Positions 17,294 to 26,358 of a DNA stretch of 64,000 nt are shown one piece after another. The DNA comes from Bacteroides cellulosilyticus (GTDB lineage: Bacteria > Bacteroidota > Bacteroidia > Bacteroidales > Bacteroidaceae), in the NCBI RefSeq assembly GCF_020091405.1, contig NZ_CP081903.1, forward strand, positions 3,348,501 to 3,412,500, in the 5' to 3' direction. A model generated the notes under the pieces. It ran no database searches. It saw only the letters and a list, made by a program, of their open reading frames with translations, and was not told the origin of the DNA. Both the position numbers and the translations under genes were made by a program. Within the stretch, counting starts at the first letter, position 1; every line of letters begins with the position of its first letter.

Positions 17294-18448
17294 TTATAGC
17301 TGCGTTTCAATTCCCTGTAACGCCCTTAAATAAATGCGTAATAAGATGTCGGGCACATAATAAACTTCGTTTTCTACTGTCAGCAAGTCGGCTTCCAGTA
17401 GTTTTCGCGTTGCTGCTTGCACGGCACTGGCAGAGGTTAGTGAGTGACCTTTGATGAAAGCGGCACTCATAATCTTGCTTGCCTGTCCTTCGGCGGCTAT
17501 TGCATAGAGTACTTCCTTTTGTCTTTCGGGAATGCGCGACAATAGTTGTCGGTAACCGTCAGCAGCATCTTCAAGCATACTGTGGATGGTGTTGTACATC
17601 AGAGATTCTGTGCATTCGCCTTCCTTTGGTGTGTTGACGAAGGCTTCGTGGAAGGCTTTTTGCATATAGTAAGTGTTTCCTTCGAAGAGCCGGTAGGTGC
17701 GTAGTATTAAGTCTTCACAAATTGTCTTTTGATAAGTATTGAACCATTTCGTTACGAAAGGTATGTATTCTTGGGTGATTATGGGATGAAGCTCCATCAT
17801 GTCGGTACTATTATAGAAAGGGCGTGCCGATGACTGGAATATTTCCGACACCAGATGACGTTCGCTTCCGGCAAAGATAAAATGGACATTTCCGAGGTGC
17901 TGGATGTGGGAACGGAGCAAGGCTTCCACATTCTTTTCGGGATATTTAGTTATCTGCTGGAATTCGTCGAATGTTACGATACAGGGTTTGTCTGCTTGTT
18001 CCAGACATTGAAATATCTCTTTCAAGGTGAATTCGGGTGTGGTGATGTCTCCTAATTCAAGGCTGAAAGTAGGGGTGTAGTTTATGGGGTCGAAGCCAAA
18101 CTTTGCTTGTAAGGATTTTAATCCCTGTGTCAGCATGGTCAGCATCTTCCGGCTTTGGCTGCGTAAAGTCTCGAATACACTTTGTCCGAAAGCATAGGTA
18201 AATTCACGTAGGCTGGAGGTATGGAGTATGTCGATATAGAAGGTGTAGTATGCTTCGCTTATCTCCGGTTTGTCATAGCAGAAACGGACTAATTTAGACT
18301 TACCCATGCGGCGTGGAGATATGAGGCAGAGGTTGCCTCCTTGGGTTACGGTGCGGATGAGGCGTTTCGATTCTTCCTGGCGGTCACAGAAGTATTCGGC
18401 GGGAATAGCTCCGGTGAGGATAAAAGGGTTCTTCTCTTTCTGGGTCAT
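17294..18448 (-). CDS. AAA family ATPase (ATPase_2/archaeal-type)
   Basis: A 384-residue protein of the ATPase_2 (PF01637-like) group. The P-loop is SPRRMGKSK (44-52), the variant typical of this group, and the Walker B strand is CIVTFDEFQQI near 155-165. The C-terminal 90 residues look like a winged helix (AAFIKGHSLTSASAVQAATRKLLEADLLTVENEVYYV). Such stand-alone proteins are frequent in Bacteroides and archaea; no function is proven. It has its own promoter and seems unrelated to neighbours. Another protein with the same RRxGKS P-loop style is at 58244-59989. Confidence 0.75.
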   Translation of the reverse strand: MTQKEKNPFILTGAIPAEYFCDRQEESKRLIRTVTQGGNLCLISPRRMGKSKLVRFCYDKPEISEAYYTFYIDILHTSSLREFTYAFGQSVFETLRSQSRKMLTMLTQGLKSLQAKFGFDPINYTPTFSLELGDITTPEFTLKEIFQCLEQADKPCIVTFDEFQQITKYPEKNVEALLRSHIQHLGNVHFIFAGSERHLVSEIFQSSARPFYNSTDMMELHPIITQEYIPFVTKWFNTYQKTICEDLILRTYRLFEGNTYYMQKAFHEAFVNTPKEGECTESLMYNTIHSMLEDAADGYRQLLSRIPERQKEVLYAIAAEGQASKIMSAAFIKGHSLTSASAVQAATRKLLEADLLTVENEVYYVPDILLRIYLRALQGIETQL

Positions 18449-18469
18449 GATGTATATTCATTGGATACA

Positions 18470-18501
18470 CAAAGGTAATTATTTGTTTTGTATTATACAA
18501 A
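18470..18501 (-). promoter_or_regulatory. promoter of the AAA ATPase gene
   Basis: Minus-strand TTTG at 18501-18498 and TACCTTTG at 18477-18470, 20 bp apart: an exact consensus. Start near 18464, about 16 bases before the ATG. Confidence 0.65.
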
Positions 18502-18548
18502 TTGTATAATGCATATTGTATAATCTTAATAGAAAGGAAGAAGTTCGG

Positions 18549-18600
18549 ATATATATACTAATGCGGGCGAATAATTATTCGCCCGCATTAGTATATATAT
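18549..18600. repeat. 52-bp perfect palindrome between serS and the ATPase gene
   Basis: The two 26-base arms are perfectly complementary with no loop. The centre is GGGCGAATAATTATTCGCCC (18565-18584), flanked by TAATGC/GCATTA and alternating AT. It sits just after the serS stop and can fold into a terminator-like hairpin or a cruciform. The 20-base core recurs, with one or two changes, at 44068-44087 and 44488-44507. Confidence 0.85.
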
Positions 18601-18614
18601 ATCAGCTGTTTTTC

Positions 18615-19889
18615 TCAGTCAATCATTTCAAATCCCGTATACGGCACCAATGCTTTCGGGATCCGAATACCTTCCGGCGTCTGGTTGTTTTCCAGCAAAG
18701 CGGCAACGATGCGCGGCAGTGCCAGTGCGGAACCGTTCAGAGTATGGCAAAGCTCTGTCTTCTTTTCTCCACTGCGGTAGCGGCATTTCAGGCGATTAGC
18801 CTGGTAGGTATCGAAATTGGATACCGAACTTACTTCCAACCAGCGTTTCTGTGCTTCGGAATAAACCTCAAAGTCGAAGCAAAGCGCAGCCGTAAAACTC
18901 ATATCCCCCCCACAAAGGCGGAGTATACGATAGGGTAATTCCAGCTTCTGCAGCAGACCTTCTACATGATCCAACATCTCTTTGTGAGACTCTTTAGAAT
19001 GTTCCGGCTTGTCAATGCGAACCAGTTCCACTTTAGAGAACTCATGCAAACGGTTCAAGCCGCGCACATCCTTGCCATAAGAGCCTGCTTCACGGCGGAA
19101 ACATTGTGTATAGGCGCAGTTCTTGATCGGAAGTTGTTTCTCTTCCAGAATCACATCCCGATAGATGTTCGTCACAGGTACTTCTGCCGTCGGAATCAGA
19201 TATAAATCATCTACTTCGCAATGATACATCTGACCTTCTTTGTCAGGCAACTGGCCTGTTCCGTAACCGGAAGCGGCATTTACAACAGTCGGAGGCATGA
19301 TTTCCATATAACCGGACTTGCGGGCTTCGTCCAGGAAGAAGTTGATCAACGCGCGTTGCAACTGCGCACCTTTTCCTTTATAAACCGGGAAGCCGGCTCC
19401 TGTTATCTTCACGCCCAGGTCGAAATCTATCAAATCATATTTCTTTGTCAGTTCCCAGTGAGGCAGTGCGTCTTTGGGGAGTTCGGTTTCCATACCGCCC
19501 ATTTTCTCTACTACATTATCTTCAGCACCTACACCTTCGGGTACTTCATCATAAGGTACATTCGGAATGGTATAGAGCAGGTTCTGCATATCTTCGGCAG
19601 CCTGGTCCATTTCGGCCTGCAACGTCTTGTTGGCTTCTTTAAGTTCGGCTACACGGCTTTTGGCAGTTTCTGCTTCCTCTTTCTTTCCTTCTTTCATCAA
19701 TTGTCCGATGGATTTGGAAATCGAGTTTACTTCAGAGAGGTTATTATCTAATATAGACTGTGTGCTACGTCTTTTGTCGTTAAAGGCAATTACCTGGTCT
19801 ATTGTTTCTTTCGCATTTTTGAAATGCTTCTTTTCCAGTCCGCGGATCACCGCGTCGGTGTTTTCTGTAATTTGTTTGATGGTAAGCAT
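18615..19889 (-). CDS. serS: seryl-tRNA synthetase
   Basis: Charges tRNA-Ser (and tRNA-Sec where present) with serine. The 424-residue chain has the long N-terminal coiled-coil tRNA arm (about 25-105, SKSIGQLMKEGKKEEAE) and the class II catalytic core: LIPTAEVPVTNIYRD, motif 2 in CFRREAGSYGKDVRGLNRLHEF, and motif 3 in NGSALALPRIVAALLENNQ. The frame extends to 19934, but the promoter -7 box covers 19939-19932, so an ATG at 19934 could not be transcribed. The start at 19889 gives the standard MLTIKQI beginning. Confidence 0.97.
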   Translation of the reverse strand: MLTIKQITENTDAVIRGLEKKHFKNAKETIDQVIAFNDKRRSTQSILDNNLSEVNSISKSIGQLMKEGKKEEAETAKSRVAELKEANKTLQAEMDQAAEDMQNLLYTIPNVPYDEVPEGVGAEDNVVEKMGGMETELPKDALPHWELTKKYDLIDFDLGVKITGAGFPVYKGKGAQLQRALINFFLDEARKSGYMEIMPPTVVNAASGYGTGQLPDKEGQMYHCEVDDLYLIPTAEVPVTNIYRDVILEEKQLPIKNCAYTQCFRREAGSYGKDVRGLNRLHEFSKVELVRIDKPEHSKESHKEMLDHVEGLLQKLELPYRILRLCGGDMSFTAALCFDFEVYSEAQKRWLEVSSVSNFDTYQANRLKCRYRSGEKKTELCHTLNGSALALPRIVAALLENNQTPEGIRIPKALVPYTGFEMID

Positions 19890-19931
19890 ATCTTGATACT
19901 TTGTTTTGATTAAAATCTTGATTTGAGAGCA

Positions 19932-19962
19932 CAAAGATAGTGTAAATCAGAAGTAATGCAAA
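19932..19962 (-). promoter_or_regulatory. serS promoter
   Basis: Minus-strand TTTG at 19962-19959 and TATCTTTG at 19939-19932, 19 bp apart. It fixes the serS start at 19889, with a leader of about 35 bases. Confidence 0.7.
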
Positions 19963-20034
19963 AAAGAAACTATAAAAAGAAAGGGATACAATCCATCAGA
20001 TTGCATCCCTCATCTTTATTTCTTATTCTGAAAC

Positions 20035-20304
20035 TTACGCTTCTGTGCTTTCGGCAGGGATTACAGATACATAACGTCTGTCTTCCTTGGTTACTTTGAA
20101 CTGTACAGTTCCGTCTACTAAAGCGAAAAGAGTGTGGTCTCTACCCATACCGATGTTGTTACCCGGGTGGAATTCAGTACCTCTTTGACGAATGATGATG
20201 TTGCCTGCTTTGCAAACTTCGCCACCAAATATCTTAACGCCTAATCTCTTGCTCTGTGATTCGCGGCCGTTCTTAGAACTACCGACACCTTTTTTATGTG
20301 CCAT
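20035..20304 (-). CDS. rpmA: 50S ribosomal protein bL27
   Basis: An 89-residue basic protein near the peptidyl-transferase centre. It begins [20 protein letters not shown] and has the conserved [27 protein letters not shown]. There is no N-terminal extension of the kind removed by Prp protease in Firmicutes. It follows rplU by 23 bp in the usual L21-L27 operon. Confidence 0.98.
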   Translation of the reverse strand: MAHKKGVGSSKNGRESQSKRLGVKIFGGEVCKAGNIIIRQRGTEFHPGNNIGMGRDHTLFALVDGTVQFKVTKEDRRYVSVIPAESTEA

Positions 20305-20327
20305 TTCTTCTTACTGTTTTAAATTGA

Positions 20328-20645
20328 TTAAGCTACTACTTCTGTAATTGTTAACTCTGTGAATTGTTGACGGTGACCGTTCAACTTGCGATGACCTTTT
20401 CTTCTTTTCTTGTGGAAAATGAGAACTTTGTCACCTTTTACCAGGCTGGATACAATCTGGCAAACCACTTTTGCACCTTCTACAGTAGGAACACCTACAG
20501 TGATTGCACCGTCTTTGTCTACCAAAAGAACCTTGTCAAATTCTACTGTCGTACCGTTTTCAGCATTCTGGATGTGGTGTACAAACAGCTTTTTGCCAGC
20601 TTCTGCTTTAAATTGCTGACCGTTGATTTCTACAATTGCGTACAT
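20328..20645 (-). CDS. rplU: 50S ribosomal protein bL21
   Basis: A 105-residue 23S rRNA-binding protein: [20 protein letters not shown] at the start and [25 protein letters not shown] near the end are diagnostic. It is the first gene of the rplU-rpmA operon. A leader of about 85 bases lies between the promoter and the ATG and may carry autoregulatory structure, though I could not define one. Confidence 0.98.
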   Translation of the reverse strand: MYAIVEINGQQFKAEAGKKLFVHHIQNAENGTTVEFDKVLLVDKDGAITVGVPTVEGAKVVCQIVSSLVKGDKVLIFHKKRRKGHRKLNGHRQQFTELTITEVVA

Positions 20646-20736
20646 TTCTTATATATAATGTATAAGTTAGCTCCGTCGGGTGGTCTCTAATCACTTAGAA
20701 AGCACTTTGTCGAACCCGGTGCGGAATAATCGGGCA

Positions 20737-20767
20737 CAAAAGTACTTCTTTTCTTCGGAACGGGCAA
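20737..20767 (-). promoter_or_regulatory. rplU-rpmA promoter
   Basis: Minus-strand TTG at 20767-20765 and TACTTTTG at 20744-20737, 20 bp apart, fitting the Bacteroides consensus. Start near 20730. Confidence 0.65.
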
Positions 20768-20846
20768 GTGTTTCATCTTCTTTTTGCGGAAAAAATGGTT
20801 TAGCTCCATGTTGTGTAAGGAAAGCGGAACGGTAGTAGTTTCCCGC

Positions 20847-20914
20847 TTACAAGAAGTTAAGAGTTTGTTGACAAGAAGTTAACTTCCTGTTGACAAACTC
20901 TTAACTTCTTGTAA
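20847..20914. repeat. 68-bp inverted repeat
   Basis: Two 34-base arms, TTACAAGAAGTTAAGAG at the outside and AGTT/AACT at the centre, pair with three mismatches and no loop. Within each arm AAGAAGTTAA-like words recur. It lies in a 488-bp stretch without genes (20646-21133). It has no T-run and is probably a dispersed intergenic repeat and not a terminator. Confidence 0.75.
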
Positions 20915-21024
20915 ACAGAAAATGGATGGTTTGTAACCTTTTGATAATCAGTAATAAAATGCTCTTTTGTAGAAAGCGGAGTGTATATAAAACATACTTG
21001 AGACCTGTTTGCTCCGTATCTGCT

Positions 21025-21092
21025 CCGTACCTGCTCCGTAGCAAATTCGGTTAGAGGTACCTTTAAACGAATTTGCTACGGAGCAGGTACGG
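21025..21092. repeat. inverted repeat with 25-bp perfect arms
   Basis: The arm at 21025-21049 (CCGTACCTGCTCCGTAGCAA...) is exactly complementary to 21068-21092, with an 18-base loop. To the left the word TGCTCCGTA occurs in direct repeat (21021 and 21032). It precedes the stop of the HAD/DUF3667 gene and could stop its transcription, but there is no clear T-run. Confidence 0.75.
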
Positions 21093-21133
21093 TTCGGGTC
21101 CTATTTTGATGCGGACCGGATTTGCCTGAAAAA

Positions 21134-23347
21134 CTACAAAAGCGGCTTTAGTATATAAACCGCCGCAACTATCAGTGCCATTACAATAATGGCAAAGATA
21201 ATAAGCAGTATCAAACTATAGAAGAACATCAGTATTGTAGTCCAGAAACTTCTCCACCAGGTATATCCATACAGTTGCTTATAATCCAGGCAGAAGAGGG
21301 CAAAGATGAATAGTATGGGCAATTCGTATAAATCGCCTACCTGTGCACTGCCGTTGAAAGGAAGCACTATGATACTGAGCAAGAGTATCTGACAAGCAAT
21401 ATAAGCCTGTATAAAGACATGTTCTGTCAGATTGTAACGCAGTTTGTTCTTTTTCCGACGGAAAGCCATGAGCGTTGCCAGAGCAAAGAGGGGTAATGTG
21501 GCGATAATGCGGAATGCCTTGTTACCATGGCCCCAACTTTTCAGTAAGTTCCATACTTTTTCCAGAAAAGGTGTATTGTGAATGGCTTTTTCAAGCTTAT
21601 TAAATACTGATGACCCACCTTCCAGAAGTTCATCTATGAGTTCGTCATCTTCATCACCATTTATTTGGAGGGTGATGTTATCCTTTTTAAAGGTGTTTTG
21701 GGTTTCCAGTTTTTCCAGATCCTGATTCAGTTCTTTTATTGTTTGGGCCAAAACCTCCTTTTGGTCTGGTTTCTTGGTATTTTTCATCTGTTTCTTCAAT
21801 AGCTCACGTGCAGCTATCAGATTATTCTTCCGGATGTCCGTAGAATCTTCTGTTTCCAGATTTTCCAGTTTCTTATCCAGACCTTCTATCGTTTTATTCA
21901 GGATATTTTGGGTAGTCGGGTCTGTTGCTGTTTCTATACGTTTTTGTAATTGTTCACGTGCAGCGACTATTTCTTGCCTTTGAGCTTCCGGAGACTTTCC
22001 CTTTTTCTCTTTCAAGGCTTCAGGATCTACCAGTTGCACGGCCATGATGTAAAGGGCGGCAAGTACAAATAGTGTCTGGAAGGGGCGGAAGTATAAGATT
22101 CGTTTGCCGGCAATGAAGTCTCTGATCATGTATCCCGGGCGGTAGAGTAAATCCAGAAGTGTTCGACCAAAGCCATTATCAATATTGGTGAATCCTCCCA
22201 ATATATTTCTGAATGCATTACTGAAGCGGTAGCGGGGAGTGTTCCGGCTTTGACCGCAACGGTTGCAATAGCTGCCCGTATAGACGGTATCACAATTCAG
22301 GCAGATATTACCTTCCTCGCTGATGGGAGGGATTTCCTTTCCGCGCACCATCTTGATGTGGAGAGCGCGAAGTCGTGCTTTGCAAGGAGACCACCAAGGT
22401 GAGATAAATTCCAAAACCCGGTTAGGGAGCACCCTGCGTTTGCTGAGAATGTACCAGAGCACCAGTATGAAACAATACATGAAAACATCACTGTCTCCGC
22501 CTTCTTCAAAAGACAGCCATAGCAATATTGCCAAAATCAGTATTTGCCAAATATTGATCATCTTTCTTCTGCGGGGAGCAGGAGAAATGGGAGAAGCGGA
22601 AACAGCCGGAACTGCAGGCGTACTGACAACAGGAGGTTGAGGTATCACTTTATTGGCAGTCGAATCCTCGTTGTCAGCAGATTGTTTATCATGGGTCGGT
22701 TGCTCGTCATTTTCCAGTAGTTCTTCCAGTGAACTCATGATCTTCCAGTGTGGGTATTTGGCTAATTCTTCGGTGGTAGTTACTCCATGGGTTACACCTG
22801 CAAAGTCTACACCTGCAGCTTTGGCTGTGGCAGCATCTACTGTACTGTCACCAATATAGAGGGTTTCAGCTTTGGTGACGTGTAATTGTTTTATGGCAAG
22901 TAGCAAACCTTCGGGCGAAGGTTTGGCCGTTTGTACATCTTCTCCGCCGACAATGATATTGAAGAAACTGCCGGGGAAATGTTGGTCGAGCATTTCCTTA
23001 ATTCGGTAACGGTATTTGGTGGAGATGATACCTATGAATGCACCCGCATCTTTCAAGGCCAGCAGTACAGACTTGGTTTCCAGAAAAAGCACGGTGTTTA
23101 TTGTCATGTGGGTGTCCGCTTCTTTCCTGTATTCACTTTTAAAACCGGCCAGCTGCTCTTCATCCGTCACTCCCGTCAGGATAGAAAAAGATTCTTCCAA
23201 TGTTTTCCCGATGGTGCGTTTAATGTCTTCATCGGTCACATTTGTATAACCATGTTTATTGAGCACATTGCGAAAGCAAGTAACAATGCCGCGAGAAGAG
23301 TCTGCGAGCGTGTAATCAAAGTCAAAGAGATAAGTCGTATAGCCCAT
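21134..23347 (-). CDS. HAD hydrolase fused to a DUF3667 membrane protein
   Basis: A 737-residue fusion. Residues 1-215 are a phosphoglycolate phosphatase-like HAD domain: LFDFDYTLADSS with Asp9 and Asp11, the IISTK motif II, and YIGDSTVDAATAKAAG motif IV. A Pro/Ala-rich linker and a hydrophobic pair lead to a zinc-ribbon ICLNCDTVYTGSYCNRCGQ and a DUF3667 domain with FQTLFVLAALYIMA. Long charged coiled coils (two KLENLETE-like repeats) and four C-terminal membrane helices follow. The phosphatase would face the cytoplasm. The frame opens at 23407, but the -7 box at 23369-23362 favours the ATG at 23347. The usual DUF3667 protein stands alone; this fusion is uncommon in my knowledge. Confidence 0.8.
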   Translation of the reverse strand: MGYTTYLFDFDYTLADSSRGIVTCFRNVLNKHGYTNVTDEDIKRTIGKTLEESFSILTGVTDEEQLAGFKSEYRKEADTHMTINTVLFLETKSVLLALKDAGAFIGIISTKYRYRIKEMLDQHFPGSFFNIIVGGEDVQTAKPSPEGLLLAIKQLHVTKAETLYIGDSTVDAATAKAAGVDFAGVTHGVTTTEELAKYPHWKIMSSLEELLENDEQPTHDKQSADNEDSTANKVIPQPPVVSTPAVPAVSASPISPAPRRRKMINIWQILILAILLWLSFEEGGDSDVFMYCFILVLWYILSKRRVLPNRVLEFISPWWSPCKARLRALHIKMVRGKEIPPISEEGNICLNCDTVYTGSYCNRCGQSRNTPRYRFSNAFRNILGGFTNIDNGFGRTLLDLLYRPGYMIRDFIAGKRILYFRPFQTLFVLAALYIMAVQLVDPEALKEKKGKSPEAQRQEIVAAREQLQKRIETATDPTTQNILNKTIEGLDKKLENLETEDSTDIRKNNLIAARELLKKQMKNTKKPDQKEVLAQTIKELNQDLEKLETQNTFKKDNITLQINGDEDDELIDELLEGGSSVFNKLEKAIHNTPFLEKVWNLLKSWGHGNKAFRIIATLPLFALATLMAFRRKKNKLRYNLTEHVFIQAYIACQILLLSIIVLPFNGSAQVGDLYELPILFIFALFCLDYKQLYGYTWWRSFWTTILMFFYSLILLIIFAIIVMALIVAAVYILKPLL

Positions 23348-23361
23348 GTCGCTTTTTGCGG

Positions 23362-23369
23362 CAAAGTTA
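23362..23369 (-). promoter_or_regulatory. -7 box of the HAD/DUF3667 gene
   Basis: Minus-strand TAACTTTG fits TAnnTTTG and lies 15-22 bp before the ATG at 23347. No good -33 TTTG is seen, so the promoter may be weak. Confidence 0.4.
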
Positions 23370-23483
23370 TAAATTAATTGGAATTTTCTGACTATATTTG
23401 TTCGCACTATGAATTTATTTTAAAAACTGCTAAGTGTTTCTTTGCGCTGAGTTGTTCCATACATACGTTAACTATGTAATATT

Positions 23484-25718
23484 ATGAAACTATCAGAATT
23501 ATCTTTTTGGATTTTGCTTCTTTTCTCTTTTTCAGCGTGTGTATCCCAACAACCGGATGCGGAAACAGAGTGTTATGCAACAGAGTACGTCAATCCTTTT
23601 ATTGGTACCGATTTTACAGGAAATACTTATCCCGGAGCGCAGGCACCGTTCGGTATGGTGCAGTTAAGCCCCGATAATGGTCTTCCCGGCTGGGATCGCA
23701 TCTCCGGTTATTTCTATCCGGACAGCACGATTGCAGGTTTCAGCCACACTCATCTTTCGGGTACGGGAGCCGGTGATTTATATGATATATCTTTTATGCC
23801 CGTGACTCTGCCTTATAAAGAAGCAGATGCGCCGTTGGGCATTCACTCTTTATTTTCCCATGATGAAGAAACAGCCAGTGCCGGATATTATCAGGTGCGG
23901 CTGAAAGATTATGATATCAACGTGGAACTGACAGCAACCGAGCGTTGTGGCATTCAGCGTTATACTTTTCCTGAAGCGGACGCAGCCATATTCCTCAATT
24001 TGCGGAAAGCTATGAACTGGGACTTTACGAATGATACCCGCATTGAGGTAGTCGATTCGGTAACTATTCAAGGATACCGTTTTTCTGACGGTTGGGCACG
24101 CGACCAGCACATTTATTTCCGTACCCGTTTTTCTAAACCGTTTGCATCCGTGCAGTTAGATACTGCTGCTGTCATCAAAGACGGTAAGCGTATAGGTAGC
24201 TCTGCTATTGCCCGTTTTGATTTCCACACAAGTGCGGGGGAACAGATTCTTGTCACTACAGCTATTTCGGGGGTAAGTATGGAAGGCGCAGCACGCAATC
24301 TTGCTGCTGAAGCTCCGGCAGACGATTTTGACAAGTATCTGGCTGCTACCCGTAAGAACTGGAACGAGCAACTTTCCAAAGTAGAAATCAAGAGCAATGA
24401 CATTGACGAGAAAGTCAAGTTCTATACAGCCCTTTATCATTCCATGCTGGCTCCGACTATTTATAGCGATGTGGATGGTGCCTATTATGGTCCTGATAAG
24501 CAAGTGCATCAGGCAGACGGATGGACCAATTACAGTACTTTCTCATTATGGGATACCTACCGTGCCGCTCATCCCCTTTATACCTATATCGAACCACAGC
24601 GTGTAAATGATATGGTAAAATCCTTTCTAGCCTTTTCCGAACAGAACGGACGTCTTCCGGTATGGAATTTCTATGGAAGTGAAACGGATATGATGATAGG
24701 TTATCATGCAGTTCCCGTCATAGTGGATGCTTACTTGAAAGGGATTGGGGATTTTGATCCGAAGAAAGCTTTAGCCGCATGTGTAGCTACAGCCAATATT
24801 GATGAATATCGTGGAATAGGATTATATAAAAAATATGGTTATGTGCCTTATGATGTAACGGATCACTATAATTCAGAGAACTGGTCACTTTCTAAAACCC
24901 TGGAATACGCTTACGATGATTATTGCATTGCCCGTATGGCGGAGAAACTGGGCGAAAAGCAAATAGCAGATGAATTTTATAAGCGTTCTCTGAATTATAA
25001 GAATGTGTATAATTCTCAGACAACCTTCATGCAACCGCGGAATAACAAAGGAACCTTCATTGAGAACTTCAGTCCGGATGATTATACTCCGCATATTTGC
25101 GAAAGTAACGGCTGGCAATATTTCTGGTCTGTACAACAAGACGTTGATGGGCTGATCAGTCTGGTTGGAGGTAAGGAACGTTTTACCCAGAAACTGGATA
25201 GTATGTTCACTTACAATCCTTCTGCGGATGAAGATCTGCCTATTTTCAGTACTGGAATGATTGGGCAGTATGCACATGGTAATGAACCGAGCCACCATGT
25301 CATTTATTTGTTTAATGCCATAGGGCAACCTTGGAAGACTCAGAAGTATGCAGCTGAGGTGATGCATGAATTATATAAGAATACACCTGCCGGTTTGTGT
25401 GGGAATGAAGATTGTGGTCAGATGTCTGCCTGGTATGTGTTCAGTGCAATGGGATTCTATCCGGTAGACCCGATTAGCGGCAAATATGAGATAGGTACTC
25501 CCATGTATCCTGAGATGAAGATGCATCTGGCTAACGGTAAAACATTTACGATATTGGCACCGGCTGTCAGCAAAGAGAATATTTATATCCAGTCGGTAAA
25601 GCTCGACGGAAAACCTTATGATAAAAGTTATATCACGCATGAGCAAATAATGAATGGTTCTATCTTTGAATTTGAGATGGGGAATAAACCGGGTAAAGTG
25701 TGGTATGAGATAGAGTGA
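23484..25718 (+). CDS. GH92 alpha-1,2-mannosidase-like lipoprotein (first copy)
   Basis: A Ca2+-dependent inverting exo-alpha-mannosidase of 744 residues. Lipobox FSAC puts the lipid-anchored Cys at 19, so it is outer-membrane or periplasm bound. The start YVNPFIGTDFTGNTYPGA, HLSGTGAGD and the acid-bearing HGNEPSHH (Glu601) match alpha-1,2-mannosidases such as BT3990. The general-base Asp lies in GNEDCGQMSAWYVFSAMGFYP. It is 48 bp upstream of the ECF sigma gene, on the same strand, and is taken as the first gene of the PUL. Likely substrate is alpha-1,2-linked mannose of high-mannose N-glycans. Confidence 0.92.
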   Translation: MKLSELSFWILLLFSFSACVSQQPDAETECYATEYVNPFIGTDFTGNTYPGAQAPFGMVQLSPDNGLPGWDRISGYFYPDSTIAGFSHTHLSGTGAGDLYDISFMPVTLPYKEADAPLGIHSLFSHDEETASAGYYQVRLKDYDINVELTATERCGIQRYTFPEADAAIFLNLRKAMNWDFTNDTRIEVVDSVTIQGYRFSDGWARDQHIYFRTRFSKPFASVQLDTAAVIKDGKRIGSSAIARFDFHTSAGEQILVTTAISGVSMEGAARNLAAEAPADDFDKYLAATRKNWNEQLSKVEIKSNDIDEKVKFYTALYHSMLAPTIYSDVDGAYYGPDKQVHQADGWTNYSTFSLWDTYRAAHPLYTYIEPQRVNDMVKSFLAFSEQNGRLPVWNFYGSETDMMIGYHAVPVIVDAYLKGIGDFDPKKALAACVATANIDEYRGIGLYKKYGYVPYDVTDHYNSENWSLSKTLEYAYDDYCIARMAEKLGEKQIADEFYKRSLNYKNVYNSQTTFMQPRNNKGTFIENFSPDDYTPHICESNGWQYFWSVQQDVDGLISLVGGKERFTQKLDSMFTYNPSADEDLPIFSTGMIGQYAHGNEPSHHVIYLFNAIGQPWKTQKYAAEVMHELYKNTPAGLCGNEDCGQMSAWYVFSAMGFYPVDPISGKYEIGTPMYPEMKMHLANGKTFTILAPAVSKENIYIQSVKLDGKPYDKSYITHEQIMNGSIFEFEMGNKPGKVWYEIE

Positions 25719-25766
25719 TAGGGTGATAGAGTGATGGATGGTGCCAGATAATATAATTGTGGGATT

Positions 25767-26327
25767 ATGAGTGATAACTTTGACCTGACTTATAAACTCC
25801 TTTTCCGTAAGTACTACGCCAATCTGCTTTTCTATGCCACGCGCATCGTGGGTGATGAAGAAGCGGAGGACGTAGTACAAGATGTATTTGTAGAATTGTG
25901 GCGGCGGAAAGATACGATAACGGTAGGAGAGCAGATACAGGCATTTCTGTATCGGGCGGTGTATACCCGTGCTTTGAATGTACTGAAGCACCGGGATATC
26001 AAGAATACTTATGAAGCTGTAGTGACGGAGATCAACCAGAAAAGAATAGAGTTTTATCAGCCGGACAGTAATGATGTCGTGAAGAGGATAGAAGACCGTG
26101 AACTCAGAAAGGAACTCTCCGAGGCTATAAATGAATTGCCGGATAAGTGTAAGACGGTCTTTAGACTCAGCTATCTGCATGATATGAAGAATAAGGAAAT
26201 AGCAGATACTATGGGGATATCATTGCGGACCGTGGAGGCTCATATGTATAAAGCCTTGAAGTTTCTGCGTGAGAGGTTGGGTTACCTGAACTTTATGTTA
26301 GTCCTGTTTTTATTAGGTAAGGTATAA
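25767..26327 (+). CDS. ECF sigma-70 factor of the N-glycan PUL
   Basis: A 186-residue ECF sigma factor of the Bacteroidetes type. Region 2 is LLFRKYYANLLFYATRIVGDEEAEDVVQDVFVELWRR (11-47) and region 4 is LPDKCKTVFRLSYLHDMKNKEIADTMGISLRTVEAHMYKAL (about 120-160). A hydrophobic tail ends the protein. fecR follows after 31 bp. Together they should switch on susC and the genes behind it when the SusC STN domain reports its glycan. Confidence 0.93.
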   Translation: MSDNFDLTYKLLFRKYYANLLFYATRIVGDEEAEDVVQDVFVELWRRKDTITVGEQIQAFLYRAVYTRALNVLKHRDIKNTYEAVVTEINQKRIEFYQPDSNDVVKRIEDRELRKELSEAINELPDKCKTVFRLSYLHDMKNKEIADTMGISLRTVEAHMYKALKFLRERLGYLNFMLVLFLLGKV

Positions 26328-26358
26328 GTGTTTTTAGCGAAACGGTTGTTTTAATAGT

